Source of the DNA: Byssothecium circinans
Taxonomy: Eukaryota; Ascomycota; Dothideomycetes; Pleosporales; Massarinaceae
Length of the DNA stretch: 51,503 bases
Assembly (NCBI GenBank): GCA_010015675.1
Contig: ML977024.1
Span: 291,095 to 342,597, forward strand
Direction: 5' to 3'
Within the stretch, counting starts at the first letter, position 1. Every line of letters begins with the position of its first letter. The notes beneath the pieces were generated by a model, which was given only the letters and a program-made list of their open reading frames with translations, was not told where the DNA came from and searched no databases. A program made the position numbers and the translations under genes. Shown one piece after another: positions 1-9,279 of this stretch.

Positions 1-122
1 GTTAGCTGTCAACTCCATAGAGGCATGTGCCAAGCTCGGGGTGGGTTTACTTACATCCTATAACAGCCACAGACGCCGGGGTTAGCTGTCAACTCTATAG
101 AGGCATGTGCTAGGCTTAGAGT
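1..122. repeat. 80-bp direct duplication containing an intron donor
   Basis: The segment at 1-42 (gttagctgtcaactccatag and on) recurs at 81-122 with a few transitions, giving an offset of 80 bp. On the minus strand each copy carries a GTAAGT donor (starting at 128 and at 54) and a GACAGCTAAC branch-like site, and the first copy ends TTATAG at 58. If both introns were used they would leave a 3-nt exon (55-57), which is unlikely. It reads as a tandem duplication of the intron between two ankyrin exons of the NLR, cut by the window edge. Confidence 0.65.
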
Positions 123-2597
123 ACTTACATATACAGTATACTCATAGTCAACCTTCGCTCCAGCTTTTAGTAGCAGCTCAACCACATCCTTGTGCCCTCC
201 TTCCGTCGCCCATGATAGCAGAGTCTAGCCGTTCGTGTCCTTCCAGTTAACGTTGACATATCCCGTAGCAAGCAGAAGCTTGACGATGGCCCCATGTCCG
301 TTCCTAGCGGCCCACGAGAGTGGTGTCTCACTATCATTATCTCTTGCGTCCAGATCGGTCTTGCCCGTGTTGAGAAGCAACCTGACCACGTCCTCATGCC
401 CCTTCTTCGCGGCGGAGAACAGTAGCTCCTTGCTAATATCCTCAAAATCAACCTGGGTATCTCCTTTGAGTAATAGCTCAATCATCTCCTTGTATCCGTT
501 ACAAACCGCATACGATAATGGTGTCCCTTTGATTTCATCCTTTAAGTCCGCTTGGGCTCCCGCCTTAATTAGCAGCTCAACGACGGCCACGTTCCTAATC
601 CAAACAGCATAGGATAATGGCGTTCGACCGTATCTATCTACTGCGTCGATTTTGGCTCTCTTCCCAGATAGTAGCCTGACGACCCGCCGACCTGTACTAA
701 CGTTATTAACTAATAGCTTGACTACGGCGTCAAAGCCATTTCCTGCAGCCCAAGATAGAGCCGACCGCTGGTAGGTATCATCCCGAGAATTCAAGTCAAC
801 GCCATCCATCTTAAGCAAATGCTTTACTGCTGTTTGCAATCCGAAATACGACACAATCATAAGGTTGGTGAAACCCCACGGGAAATCCGTGTTTGTACTA
901 GTCCAATAGATTCTGAACCAAGTCAGGCAACGCCGTGAACTTGTCTCACAGATTTTCAGTATTGATCGTGTCATTGCGCCTTGTACCTCAATCTGCAATT
1001 CGCGGAAGTGAGCGGCCCAATGCTTGGCAGAGTAGTCAATGAAGTTATGATCCTCAACATATTGGGATAATGATCCGTCTTCGCCGAGTGGACTGTTCTC
1101 AAAGTCTTCGAGGAGTAGGTGCCAGATGCAGATCTCGGTGAGAATACGATGAGATTCTTGCGGCCGTAGTGAGTGTTTCCAGTTGAGATCCATGGGAACG
1201 CCTTTGGGGGAATTCGCTGTATTATTCTGAACCAAGAATTCCTTCGCGGTCTGGTGAAGCAGGTAGAGCCGCGAGTCGATGATCGTTACAAAGAGGCCAC
1301 AGATATCCCGCACTTTCTCACGGAAACGGTCTTTGGGTATGAGATTGAGATGGAGTGCATCATAAGACCGATGATTTTCTTGAAGAACGAACGCTAAGGC
1401 CATCTCTGTCACGGTCAAGGGCCGTGTTGCTGGTACAATAATATGCAGTATTTTCTTAGCCTTTTCCAGGTCGTGACTCTTAGAGAGGATCCTGTCGTAT
1501 GCCTCATCGATGGTTTTGGGAAGGTGGGAAGTGACCTTAAGTATTCCAATTTTGTCGATGTACCTTTCCTTCTCAAACAGGTCTAAGGTAAGGTGTACCC
1601 ATAGATATGTCCTGTTGGGAACTCGCATAAGCCCTCCCAGTAGAAGTTTTCGCTCTTCATGTGTGAGCTTCAGTCGTGTCCCAATATCCTGGACTCTAGC
1701 TTCGATGAAAATATCGATCTCTTAGGAAATCTTTTTCATCTCTTCGTCGCCTTCCCCACTCAAATGAATCATCAGCAATCCTGGGATCTTTAGGGGTTGG
1801 AAGCCCTGGCGAATTTCACCCCAGGGCCGACTTATGAGAAGAAACTTCAAATTGAAGTCCTTTGGAGTGCCATATAGCTCGCATAACTTTTTAGCGAGCT
1901 GAGACCTTCCATGACCTTCGCATTCATCGAACGCATCTAGAAGACAGATGATTTTGCCGGCGTTCTTATCTTTTGCGGCGTTGACAAGGGTTTGCCAGAG
2001 ATAACTAAATGAACTAGTGAACGTTTCTCCGTCGACGTCGAACTGATCGAGAATTGCATCAGAGAGCAGGATGCGTTTCTGTATGAATAGCTGGCGTAAG
2101 ATACAGCAGAGGGCGCTGACCACGGTTTTCTGGTCCTCAAAATCGTCTTTGAAGAAGAAGTAACACGGTTGTAGATTCCGTGGTCCGAAGAACCAAATTA
2201 ACCAGGTGTTTTGCTAAAACCGACTTTCCGCATCTGGGGTCTGCAGACACCCAAAGCATTCTTGACGACTCGCTCTCTTGCCAATCCTGAAAGAACTTGT
2301 GAGATATGAACCATTCACATGTCCCTAGGACCTGGTCTGGGTTTCGTTCTTTTCGATCTCAGTATGGTGATGCATAGAGGCACTTCAGAAACTTTATTTC
2401 CTTCAACTCGCCTAGGTGGTAATGATTGTTCGTCTGCGAGCCTGTCGACGTTAGAATGGAATGGGACGTCGACGCCGGCTAGACCCACCAATTACTTGCG
2501 CGTGGCCTGACGCGTCGCCAACCACAACCCCGCGATTATTGGAAATCGCATAGAACACCTTTGCGCCCGTCGCGACCGTCGGCGCGTTGTTGGTCAT
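1..2597 (-). pseudogene. NLR with HET-s-like N-terminal motif, NACHT and ankyrin repeats (lightly mutated, C-terminus off the left edge)
   Basis: This is a fungal STAND receptor. Start ATG is at 2597-2595. Exon 1 (36 codons plus 1 nt) encodes a short N-terminal motif containing SNNRGVVVGD and AQVIG. An intron at 2488-2442 begins GTGGGT and ends TTCTAAC..ACAG. The frame then runs through TCEWFISHKFFQ to a P-loop at about 2221-2241 that reads ADPRCGKS, with Arg where Gly is usual. The Walker B segment IICLLDAFDECE lies near 1940-1955. Ankyrin repeats such as GRTPLSYAV and SETPLSWAARNGH fill about 130-900. Lesions are an in-frame TGA at 2361-2359, a one-base frameshift near 2160-2185, TAA at 1724-1722 (looks like CAA to TAA) and TAG at 227-225 (CAG to TAG). 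Most of these fit RIP-type transitions. An intron with a GTAAGT donor starts at 128. The family acts in cytosolic non-self recognition and cell death; this copy is probably inactive unless the lesions are sequencing errors. Confidence 0.85.
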
Positions 2598-2904
2598 CGC
2601 TTGTCAGGAAGGTCATGTATCTAGGAAGCTCGAAACTGTGGAATCCGTCTCCAAGGCAGCAGAGGATGTGAATTCGGTCTTATCGCACGAGCTGAGTGCG
2701 GCTGAGCTGAGCTAAAAGTTGATGCATGGCGCGAGGCGCTCAATCCATCCAATCGTTGACACGTCCGCGAGACTAACAAAAATGCGAAGCCGCAATACCT
2801 ATAAAAAATTCGGGCCGGGGCTTAACATGCACGATGATTATGCTTATCCCAGTTCCTCCAGCACTACCCACCCTCCTCGACCGCTTCATTGCTACATTGT
2901 CAGC
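2598..2904. promoter_or_regulatory. Divergent intergenic region between NLR and esterase
   Basis: These 307 bp separate two genes transcribed away from each other and should hold both promoters. A TATA-like tataaaaaa lies at about 2800-2808, roughly 100 bp before the esterase ATG. A GGCTGAGCTGAGC stretch near 2699-2712 resembles the reverse complement of AGCTCAGCCCAGC near 4373-4386, upstream of the motif-bearing small ORF. Function is inferred from position only. Confidence 0.4.
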
Positions 2905-3933
2905 ATGGCAGAAGAGTACGGATTTGGACACCCTCTTTTTGATCCTGTGGAGGTGAAAATAGAGTATGCACAACCACGTTACCTAAAGCCTAGCTAACGA
3001 GGCAGTATCGTCTTCATACACGGACTTGGCGGCGATAGGACCAGGACCTGGACATGGGAGGGGGACGGTAGGAAACATTTTTGGCCGAAAGACCTCCTGC
3101 CGCAAGCTTGTCCAACGGCTCGAATTCTTTCTTTTGGCTATAATGCTGAATTCACCCACTTCTTTCCTTTCTACGGCCCGAAGTTTATGCTGGAGCAGTT
3201 GACCATCGACGACCATTCAACTGCGCTATTCCAAAGCCTAATTGGCCTGCGCGAGAAAACCAAGACCGTAAGGAACATATGAGTGTACCCCTACTTCACA
3301 GCGATCAAGCTGACAGTGTGTCTAACTTAGGCAGATCGCCTAGTAATTTTTGTCTGCCATAGTCTTGGAGGCCTTGTTTGCGTCAACGCTCTGTCCAGGC
3401 ACCACGGGACGGACCTGGCCGGCGCCGGGATCGTGGAGAAGACGATTGGAGTTGTCTTCCTCGGAACACCGTTTGAAGGGTCTTTAAAAGTAAAATGGGC
3501 TGGGAGAGCGCTCAAGGTGCTGGACTGGGCAAGCACGACGCACAAGGAGGATGTGAAGGATCTCGAAGAGCGTTCGGCCAAGCTCATGAACATCAACGAT
3601 GCTTTCCAGAAGTTTCTCAAAGCACGAGACCGGTCAGAAACTAGACAGTTCGTTGAGATAGCTTGTTTCTTTGAGCAGTATGCTATATACAAGGCTGGGA
3701 AAAAGATTGGGGTCATCGTACCTAAGGAGTTAGCTTGTCTGCTAGGTATCAATCCGCAGTCGATCCAAGCCAACCACGTCGACATGTGCAAGTTCGAGGA
3801 CGAAGATAGGGAGGGATACAAGAACATTACACAGCGGTTGAGTCAATGGATTTCGGATCTCAACAGGCAGCGTAAGGGTTCTGCTGCTAAGAGCAAGGTG
3901 CGACTGCCTCCATACATCTTTAAAGGTGGCTGA
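2905..3933 (+). pseudogene. SesB-like serine esterase / alpha-beta hydrolase (one premature stop)
   Basis: The family has an alpha/beta-hydrolase fold found either as the effector domain of fungal NLRs or as a separate gene next to one (SesB type), and may act on membrane lipids. The chosen start is MAEEYGFGHPLF at 2905. Exon 1 (2905-3267) includes VFIHGLGGDRTRTW, the usual HG oxyanion region. Intron 3268-3330 starts GTAAGG, has TCTAAC near its end and ends TTAG. Exon 2 (3331-3933) opens ADRLVIFVCHSLGG, in which the Ser of HSLGG is the expected nucleophile, and continues VVFLGTPFEG. An in-frame TAA at 2995-2997, between KPS and RGSIVF, looks like CAA to TAA. The plain C-terminus is IFKGG; a shift of one base at about 3925 would instead continue into ADSGQAHSVYMGD up to about 4000. 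It is divergent from the NLR, as in known effector-receptor pairs. It is either a young pseudogene or a gene using an unrecognised 5' splice. Confidence 0.75.
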
Positions 3934-4505
3934 CAGCGGACAGGCGCATTCGGTGTACATGGGCGACATCAATTATCAAGATAAGGTTGAGAACAATTGA
4001 GGAGTGGTAATGGGCCATGCGTACAGCACAGCCACAGACGGGGTTAGGATAACGGGAAGCAGCACTAGCGTACGGAGTGGTGAATTGCCTGACACGCTGA
4101 CACGAATGCTAACAGAGTGTACAGAACACATATCACGGGATAAAGCTAAGTGAGTTCGGGCCAACTGCTAAATAAGAAAAGGACAGATTAACAGCGACGG
4201 TGATCCAGGAGACGCATAGCTATGGGCATGGCTAAGAAATAATACTAGCGCTCTTAGAACTCTGCTAGATCTTTTGCGAGGTTAGATAGGCACTCGATTT
4301 GCCGGTGTTGTAGTTCGACCTAGAAGATAGAGCGGCGCGTCGTATATGCACAAGTTCCCATGATGACAATTCAGCTCAGCCCAGCTTAGCCCATCCAAGC
4401 TACCCTATGCTCGTTCGACAAGGCTGCCCTCATAGATGCATCAGTCATTATCATAATCTCCACATATCTGCACGTTGTTCTTACTCCTCCGTGCACCCAC
4501 AGCAT
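3934..4505. other. Intergenic stretch
   Basis: There is no convincing gene here. In another frame, 3926-4000 reads GQAHSVYMGDINYQDKVENN and then stops; it could be a frameshifted C-terminal tail of the esterase. The remainder contains short ORFs without recognisable content and the upstream region of the small ORF that starts at 4506. Confidence 0.4.
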
Positions 4506-4643
4506 ATGGCCGACGACGCGCTAACAGCCACGACAGTCAAGACGGGCGCGAAGGCGTTCGGCGCGATCTCCAACAACCGCGGGGTCGTGGCCGGCGACAT
4601 AACGTTATCCGGTCCCGCGCAAGTGATTGGTGCGCCTTGTTAA
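4506..4643 (+). CDS. Small ORF repeating the NLR N-terminal amyloid-like motif
   Basis: The ATG at 4506 opens MADDALTATTVKTGAKAFGA, followed by ISNNRGVVAGD and AQVIG. The NLR exon 1 (2597-2489, minus) has the matching series TGAKVFYA, ISNNRGVVVGD, AQVIG. In both, a potential GTG donor follows the codon for Ile plus one base (4630 here, 2488 in the NLR), so intron position and phase agree. The plain ORF ends at TAA 4643. If spliced to an acceptor at 4697 (TTTCCAG), it could continue to a TAG near 4840 with no recognisable domain. It may be a free motif-bearing adaptor or the severed N-terminus of a second NLR. The sequence has no RIP-like stops and is GC-rich. Confidence 0.55.
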   Translation: MADDALTATTVKTGAKAFGAISNNRGVVAGDITLSGPAQVIGAPC

Positions 4644-4989
4644 TACCAAAGTCCTACTCCATACTCCACTTGCTGAAGCAAAGGCTTTAATTTCCAGGGC
4701 CGCCACCCATCTTGTATCTATCACATCGCACTCCCCTTCGAACGAGCCAAGACAAGAGCTCGCTGCGGCTTGGTCTAGGAATCGGCGCCGGTGGACTTGA
4801 GAAGCATAGGGACGTGGTGGGCTTGATCAGGTCTTTTGTTTAGTTAGCGGAGAGAATAACAGCGGGCATCGGAGCTTGACGGCGTTGTAATGGTATGTCT
4901 CTACGTTACAAAGTGGGTATCACTGTGCGTTAGACTGGATCTCAAAGTATGTGGAATCGCTATGTCAAAGCTGGTTTCGACGCTAGAAG
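4644..4989. other. Possible second exon of the motif ORF, otherwise non-coding
   Basis: An acceptor TTTCCAG at 4691-4697 would open a frame to about 4840 rich in Arg, Leu and Gly, with no recognised family. Nothing else is visible before composition changes near 4990. Confidence 0.3.
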
Positions 4990-5039
4990 TGCGTTAGCTG
5001 ACTAAATAAGCACCAGGCTATGTCTTATCACTGCTCCTA

Positions 5040-5580
5040 ATCCTAATTTAGATTTAGAGATAATCTAAACGCTTATGTAATTCATATAGTTACATATCTT
5101 ATAGTAAAATACCTACTAGTGTATAAGGTAAGACGTATAGAGTTATTACGTATTAGCTAGGATTAGGGATTTGCTTCTACTAGAAGTACTAATTAATAGG
5201 GCGGCACTATATAAAACTATACCCTACAGCGCGCATAGGGCTGATAATGACTTCCTAGTATAGGAGGGAGGTTATAAGGGTAAGATAAGCCTATTCTATA
5301 AAAATTTAGAGTAAAAAAGGCTTAAGGTTAGTGCTATAGGTAGGGAAGTATATTATACTATAATATAAGGCGCTATATAAATTAGGCGCAGGAGCAATAA
5401 TATAAACGTAATTTTTAGGTAAAGTAGAATATAGATATTTAGAATTAGCTATAGCTAATTATTTTTATAGAATTATAGTAATATTCATTATACACATAAG
5501 CTTTCTAGTTGCTAAAAGTTAAAGTACCCCTTATTTATCTCGCTACACTATGTGTCTCGCTACGCAGTGAGGGACGTTAG
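5040..5580 (+). repeat. Dispersed repeat, copy A (end fragment)
   Basis: The segment about 5390-5530 (aacgtaatttttaggtaaag, later tagaattatagtaatattca) is repeated in the same orientation at about 44590-44735. Both copies are followed by a ctc-cta/ca-cg-tagt-aggga stretch (about 5550-5575 and 44737-44755) that may mark the element's end. Copy A lacks the degraded ORF that precedes copy B. Element type is unknown. Confidence 0.5.
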
Positions 5581-5786
5581 AGGGATAAGGATACGTTTCT
5601 TATTCAAGCTAAGGAGAGAAGGTAGTTACATATAACTAATCAAAACAGCTAGAGAGAATAATAGGCTTGAAAGGAATGTACTTTATTATACTACATGGCC
5701 CTATCATTCTTAAGACTCTTACATCCCTTTTACCCTAGTGCATTAGCCTAAACCTCCTAGATACAGCTCTATAGTATGAACCCTAA

Positions 5787-6490
5787 TTAGTAGTCTCTAA
5801 ATCCATTATTATTATCAAGCGCCCATGATGTTATTCTAGTTAATTTTGTCCTTTCCTCTTTAAGCTTCTCTATCCATGCCGCTACATTAGTAATAGCATG
5901 GTAGGGTGAATGCTTATTTACTAGTAAAAAAGACAAGATCTTAGCTAGGCTAAATTCTAGCTTCGGCACCTTCGCCATAAACTCTTGCCCTAAATAAAGT
6001 AACTCGCAGTCCTCTACAACCCCTTCTTCCCTGGGTTGATAGAGGATACGCTCTAATTCATCGTCACGAACGTTGGTCTTCTAGGGCGTGTCATAGACGA
6101 AATAGAATAGCTGATTAATTATATCTTTATTAGCTAGGTGAAGCTCGACCTTCATGTCTACACGGCTAGGACGTATGAGTGCCGGATCTAGGCGCTCAAT
6201 ATGGTTGGTTGTCATGATCAACAATCTGCCTTTGGATGATGCTAGGCCATCCAGAACATTAAGGAGGGCCGACAGAGACACCTTTCTATCGGTAGGGCCA
6301 TTTTAGCTTACGTTCTGGCTTGCATCTGCACTACCGCCAGGTTTTCGATGCATAGCGGTTGCGTCAACATCCTTAAGGAGGATAAACGTTATAGGCTCAT
6401 GTAGCCTATCGTACACTCTAGATCTAATTATTATTGATAGAAGAGATAGCAAGGAATATATCTGCTTCTTTACAGGTTGATTGCGCATGA
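5787..6490 (-). pseudogene. BCS1-like AAA+ ATPase, C-terminal half (RIP fossil)
   Basis: Minus-strand translation from 6488 gives ITFILLKDVDATA, the Walker B strand with the usual Glu replaced by Lys, then HRKPGGSADASQNVS. After a short gap follows [15 protein letters not shown] and [20 protein letters not shown], the AAA sensor-1 and arginine-finger region. Next comes [16 protein letters not shown] and, by 5978-5787, a helical tail with AKILSFLLVNKHSPYHA. This matches the fungal BCS1-type ATPases related to the mitochondrial complex III chaperone, many of which are lineage-specific expansions. The P-loop and N-terminal half are missing: the match stops near 6490, just before an A11 run at 6529-6539. 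In-frame stops break the rest, so it is non-functional. Confidence 0.8.
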
Positions 6491-6609
6491 ATTGATTGAG
6501 CCATGATTGTTAAAAGGTAACGCGTTGCAAAAAAAAAAAGTTGGTAAGGTAGGTGGCTCACTTATAAATACCGTCTCATTAACTCTCCTTTCTTTAGATT
6601 CACTAACGC
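6491..6609. other. Junction next to the BCS1 fossil
   Basis: A run of 11 A (6529-6539) and unassigned AT-rich sequence separate the truncated ATPase from the foldback repeat. It could be a deletion or insertion breakpoint. Confidence 0.3.
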
Positions 6610-6963
6610 TATAGTGGTGACTGGCCGTGCGCTCAGAAAGACGCTTACTAAATAAGTCTTAGCCCTTTATAGGGGTGGCACATGTAGCTTAAAAAGTAGC
6701 GATATCATAAGCTTTTCTACATATACCTCTACCTACCTATTATCTATACATTTCAAAGCGTCTACTATAGATGTTTCATAATGTATAGATAATAGGTAAG
6801 TAGAGGTACATGTGGCATAGCTTATAATATTGCTACTTTCTAAGCTACATGTACCACCCCTATAAAGCGCTAACACTTATTTAGTAAGTACCATTCTAAG
6901 CAGCCGTGCGCTTAGAATAACTAAAGTGTAGGAACTAGAAACTAATACTAGTTACCACTATAC
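6610..6963. repeat. Foldback (head-to-head) copy of a ~190-bp repeat
   Basis: The arm at 6611-6770 (atagtggtgac, then ggggtggcacatgtagctta, ctacctattatctatacatt) is repeated inverted at about 6780-6962, around a centre near 6770-6785. The left arm lacks about 30 bp that are present in the right arm next to its outer end. Single copies of the same unit occur at 7183-7380 (plus) and 45462-45653 (minus). It is probably a short non-autonomous element. Confidence 0.7.
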
Positions 6964-7182
6964 TGTATAGTATAATTAAGAATACTTTATAGACCCTATA
7001 TTAAGAACTAAGAAAAGCCCCTAACCTAAATTACTCTAGCTAGAGAGAGTAAGTAGTATTTTATATTCACATCATCCTACTAGTCCTTATTAAGAGGGAT
7101 AGACTACAACTCTAAGCATACTATTAGTATATCACGTGATATGCTATTCTCTATAGATTCATGAGCAGCCTACGCCCTGCAT

Positions 7183-7380
7183 ATAGTGGTGACTAGTATT
7201 AGTTTCTAGTTCCTACACTTTAGTTATTCTATGCGTACGGCCACTTAGAAAGCGCTTACTAAATAGGTATTAGCGCTTTGCAGGGGCGGTATATATAGCT
7301 TAGAAAGTAGTAATATTATAAGCTATACTATATGTACCTCTACTCACCTATTATCTATGCATTTCAAAACATCTATAAGT
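7183..7380 (+). repeat. ~190-bp repeat unit, single copy
   Basis: The copy starts atagtggtgactagtattag and ends with acctattatctatgcatttc. It is the same unit as both arms of the foldback at 6610-6963 and the inverse of 45462-45653, differing by transitions. Confidence 0.7.
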
Positions 7381-7659
7381 TTATAGTGGGTGCGGGTCAG
7401 CCATCCTCCCTACTAGTGTAGGCAAGCCTATAGATGTTCTACATGAATCTATATTCCTAAACATTCTACTATTTAATTATGCTAGTAGTGATTTACTACC
7501 TAAGCGCCCGTTAGCTACCCCTAGAGCATTACTGTAGCAAGCTAACACCTAAGTGATAGATGAACCACCTACTGCTCCTACTAAATCATGTCCTTTCTTA
7601 AAATAGCTAGCTAATATAAAGAAGCTGCGTAATAGAATGAGAAGCCTTACAAATAACCC
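7381..7659. other. Unassigned RIP-altered sequence with a three-copy short motif
   Basis: No gene is readable here. At about 7395-7420 lies gggtcagccatcctccctac, a motif that recurs in mutated form near 21010 and in GC-rich form near 46288. Confidence 0.4.
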
Positions 7660-9279
7660 GCTAACGCCCTAGTCTGCCCTAGCCAATGCCTACACGCCAT
7701 ATAGATATATGGAGCCTAATATTATAGGCTCTCTAGTAAATTCTTATAGCTTTTCTCATAAAGCTCTGCATCTCTCCCTAGTTACGTGATCCCCTTAACG
7801 CGCCTATCCTATAGCGCCTTAACCGCCTAATAGAGGCCCTAATATATTACTATATCTTTTATCCCCTTATCCTAGATTATCTCATAAAATACCCTAGCTA
7901 TATCTATATAGTAGCTATTAGACACTTCCTAGAGCGTTCTAACAACGTGCTAGAACCCCACTAGTTAGAACGCGCTTACTAGATAGATTCCCTTATTGAT
8001 AAATTTTTCTACCTTATTTGCGCCGGTCAAGCAGGCTGAGAGATAACCAAGGAATAGAGAGCTCTCTTAGATCGCGTACTCTTAAAGATCCCCTATGGTT
8101 AGTGGGCTCTTTTCCCCATCCTCTAGGAGTAGATAGCTTCGCGAAGGATCTAGGGCATCTAAGTGCCCATAGCCAGCGAAATGGAAAATCTTGCAGGCTC
8201 GCAAGTGTGCTAGAACTTCTTCCTTACGCCGGGGTGGCGTAACTGCTTTAAGCCGCAGTAATAGGTAGAGATTAGTTAGCATTTCCACTTCTCTCATAGT
8301 GAAAGGAAGGTCTAAGCCTCTTAGGAGACATAGAGTTTCCTGCATAGTAACTAAGAGAGCGTATTCTAAAGTAGATTTAGTAACGCTATGAACACTATAT
8401 TAGCGCTCATATACTAATGCCTTTATTAATAAGCTATAGGATGACATCACTCTATTAAGCACTATCTTGGTTGACCCTTTAGTGTAATATCCCGCCGCGT
8501 AGATTAGGAAATAGCTGAGAACTCCTATAAGGATCTACTATATACATGGCAAGTTATTATTAGAAGGTAGGCATTAATATCTAAGTGCATCTAAAATAGG
8601 GCCTATAGTAACATCCCATAGCTACTATAGTGTTCGTGAGGATCTAATTAACTGCTGCTAGACTTTTTCTTTTAGCTCCTTCTCTTTCAGGTAAGGCAGC
8701 GGTAATACTTGAATCTAATAATGCTTAACAAGAAAAGCATCGCAACGATGCAAGCTTACGTTAACGATAATGATTGCGCCTTAGTCCGTAGCAGCTATAA
8801 GCTCCTCTAGAGTTAGCGGGAGAAGAAAGTTCTAGAAGCTAGGCTGACTGCGTATTTCTATAATAAGTTCTTTTAGTCTTCTATCTACTATAAACCATTG
8901 ATTTGCTTAGAATTTCTATAAAGACGTACTATCACCTAGTGGAGTTGTTTTACTAGGAGGTGAGTCTAGCTCTTTCTAAAGGGATTCAAACTTAGCCGCT
9001 AACATAGGATGCTGCTGTTTAAGATTAGAGATATCTATGCGCATCTCTAATAAGAGCCTAGTAATAACGCAATGACCTAGCTCTAATAGCTCTAAGGCTT
9101 GATGCTCATCCTTTCCCACTTCTAGGCAGATAGCTGCAGCCATAGAAGCTAACCTAGAAAACTATCTAAGAATATGCTGCTTGTCATTGTTCCCTAGTAG
9201 CCGTAGGCTTATAATAGGGAGCAGCTTTACCGCGCCTTCTAGAAGGCTACTTACTTCTTCCTACCTAAGCTAGGAGGCA

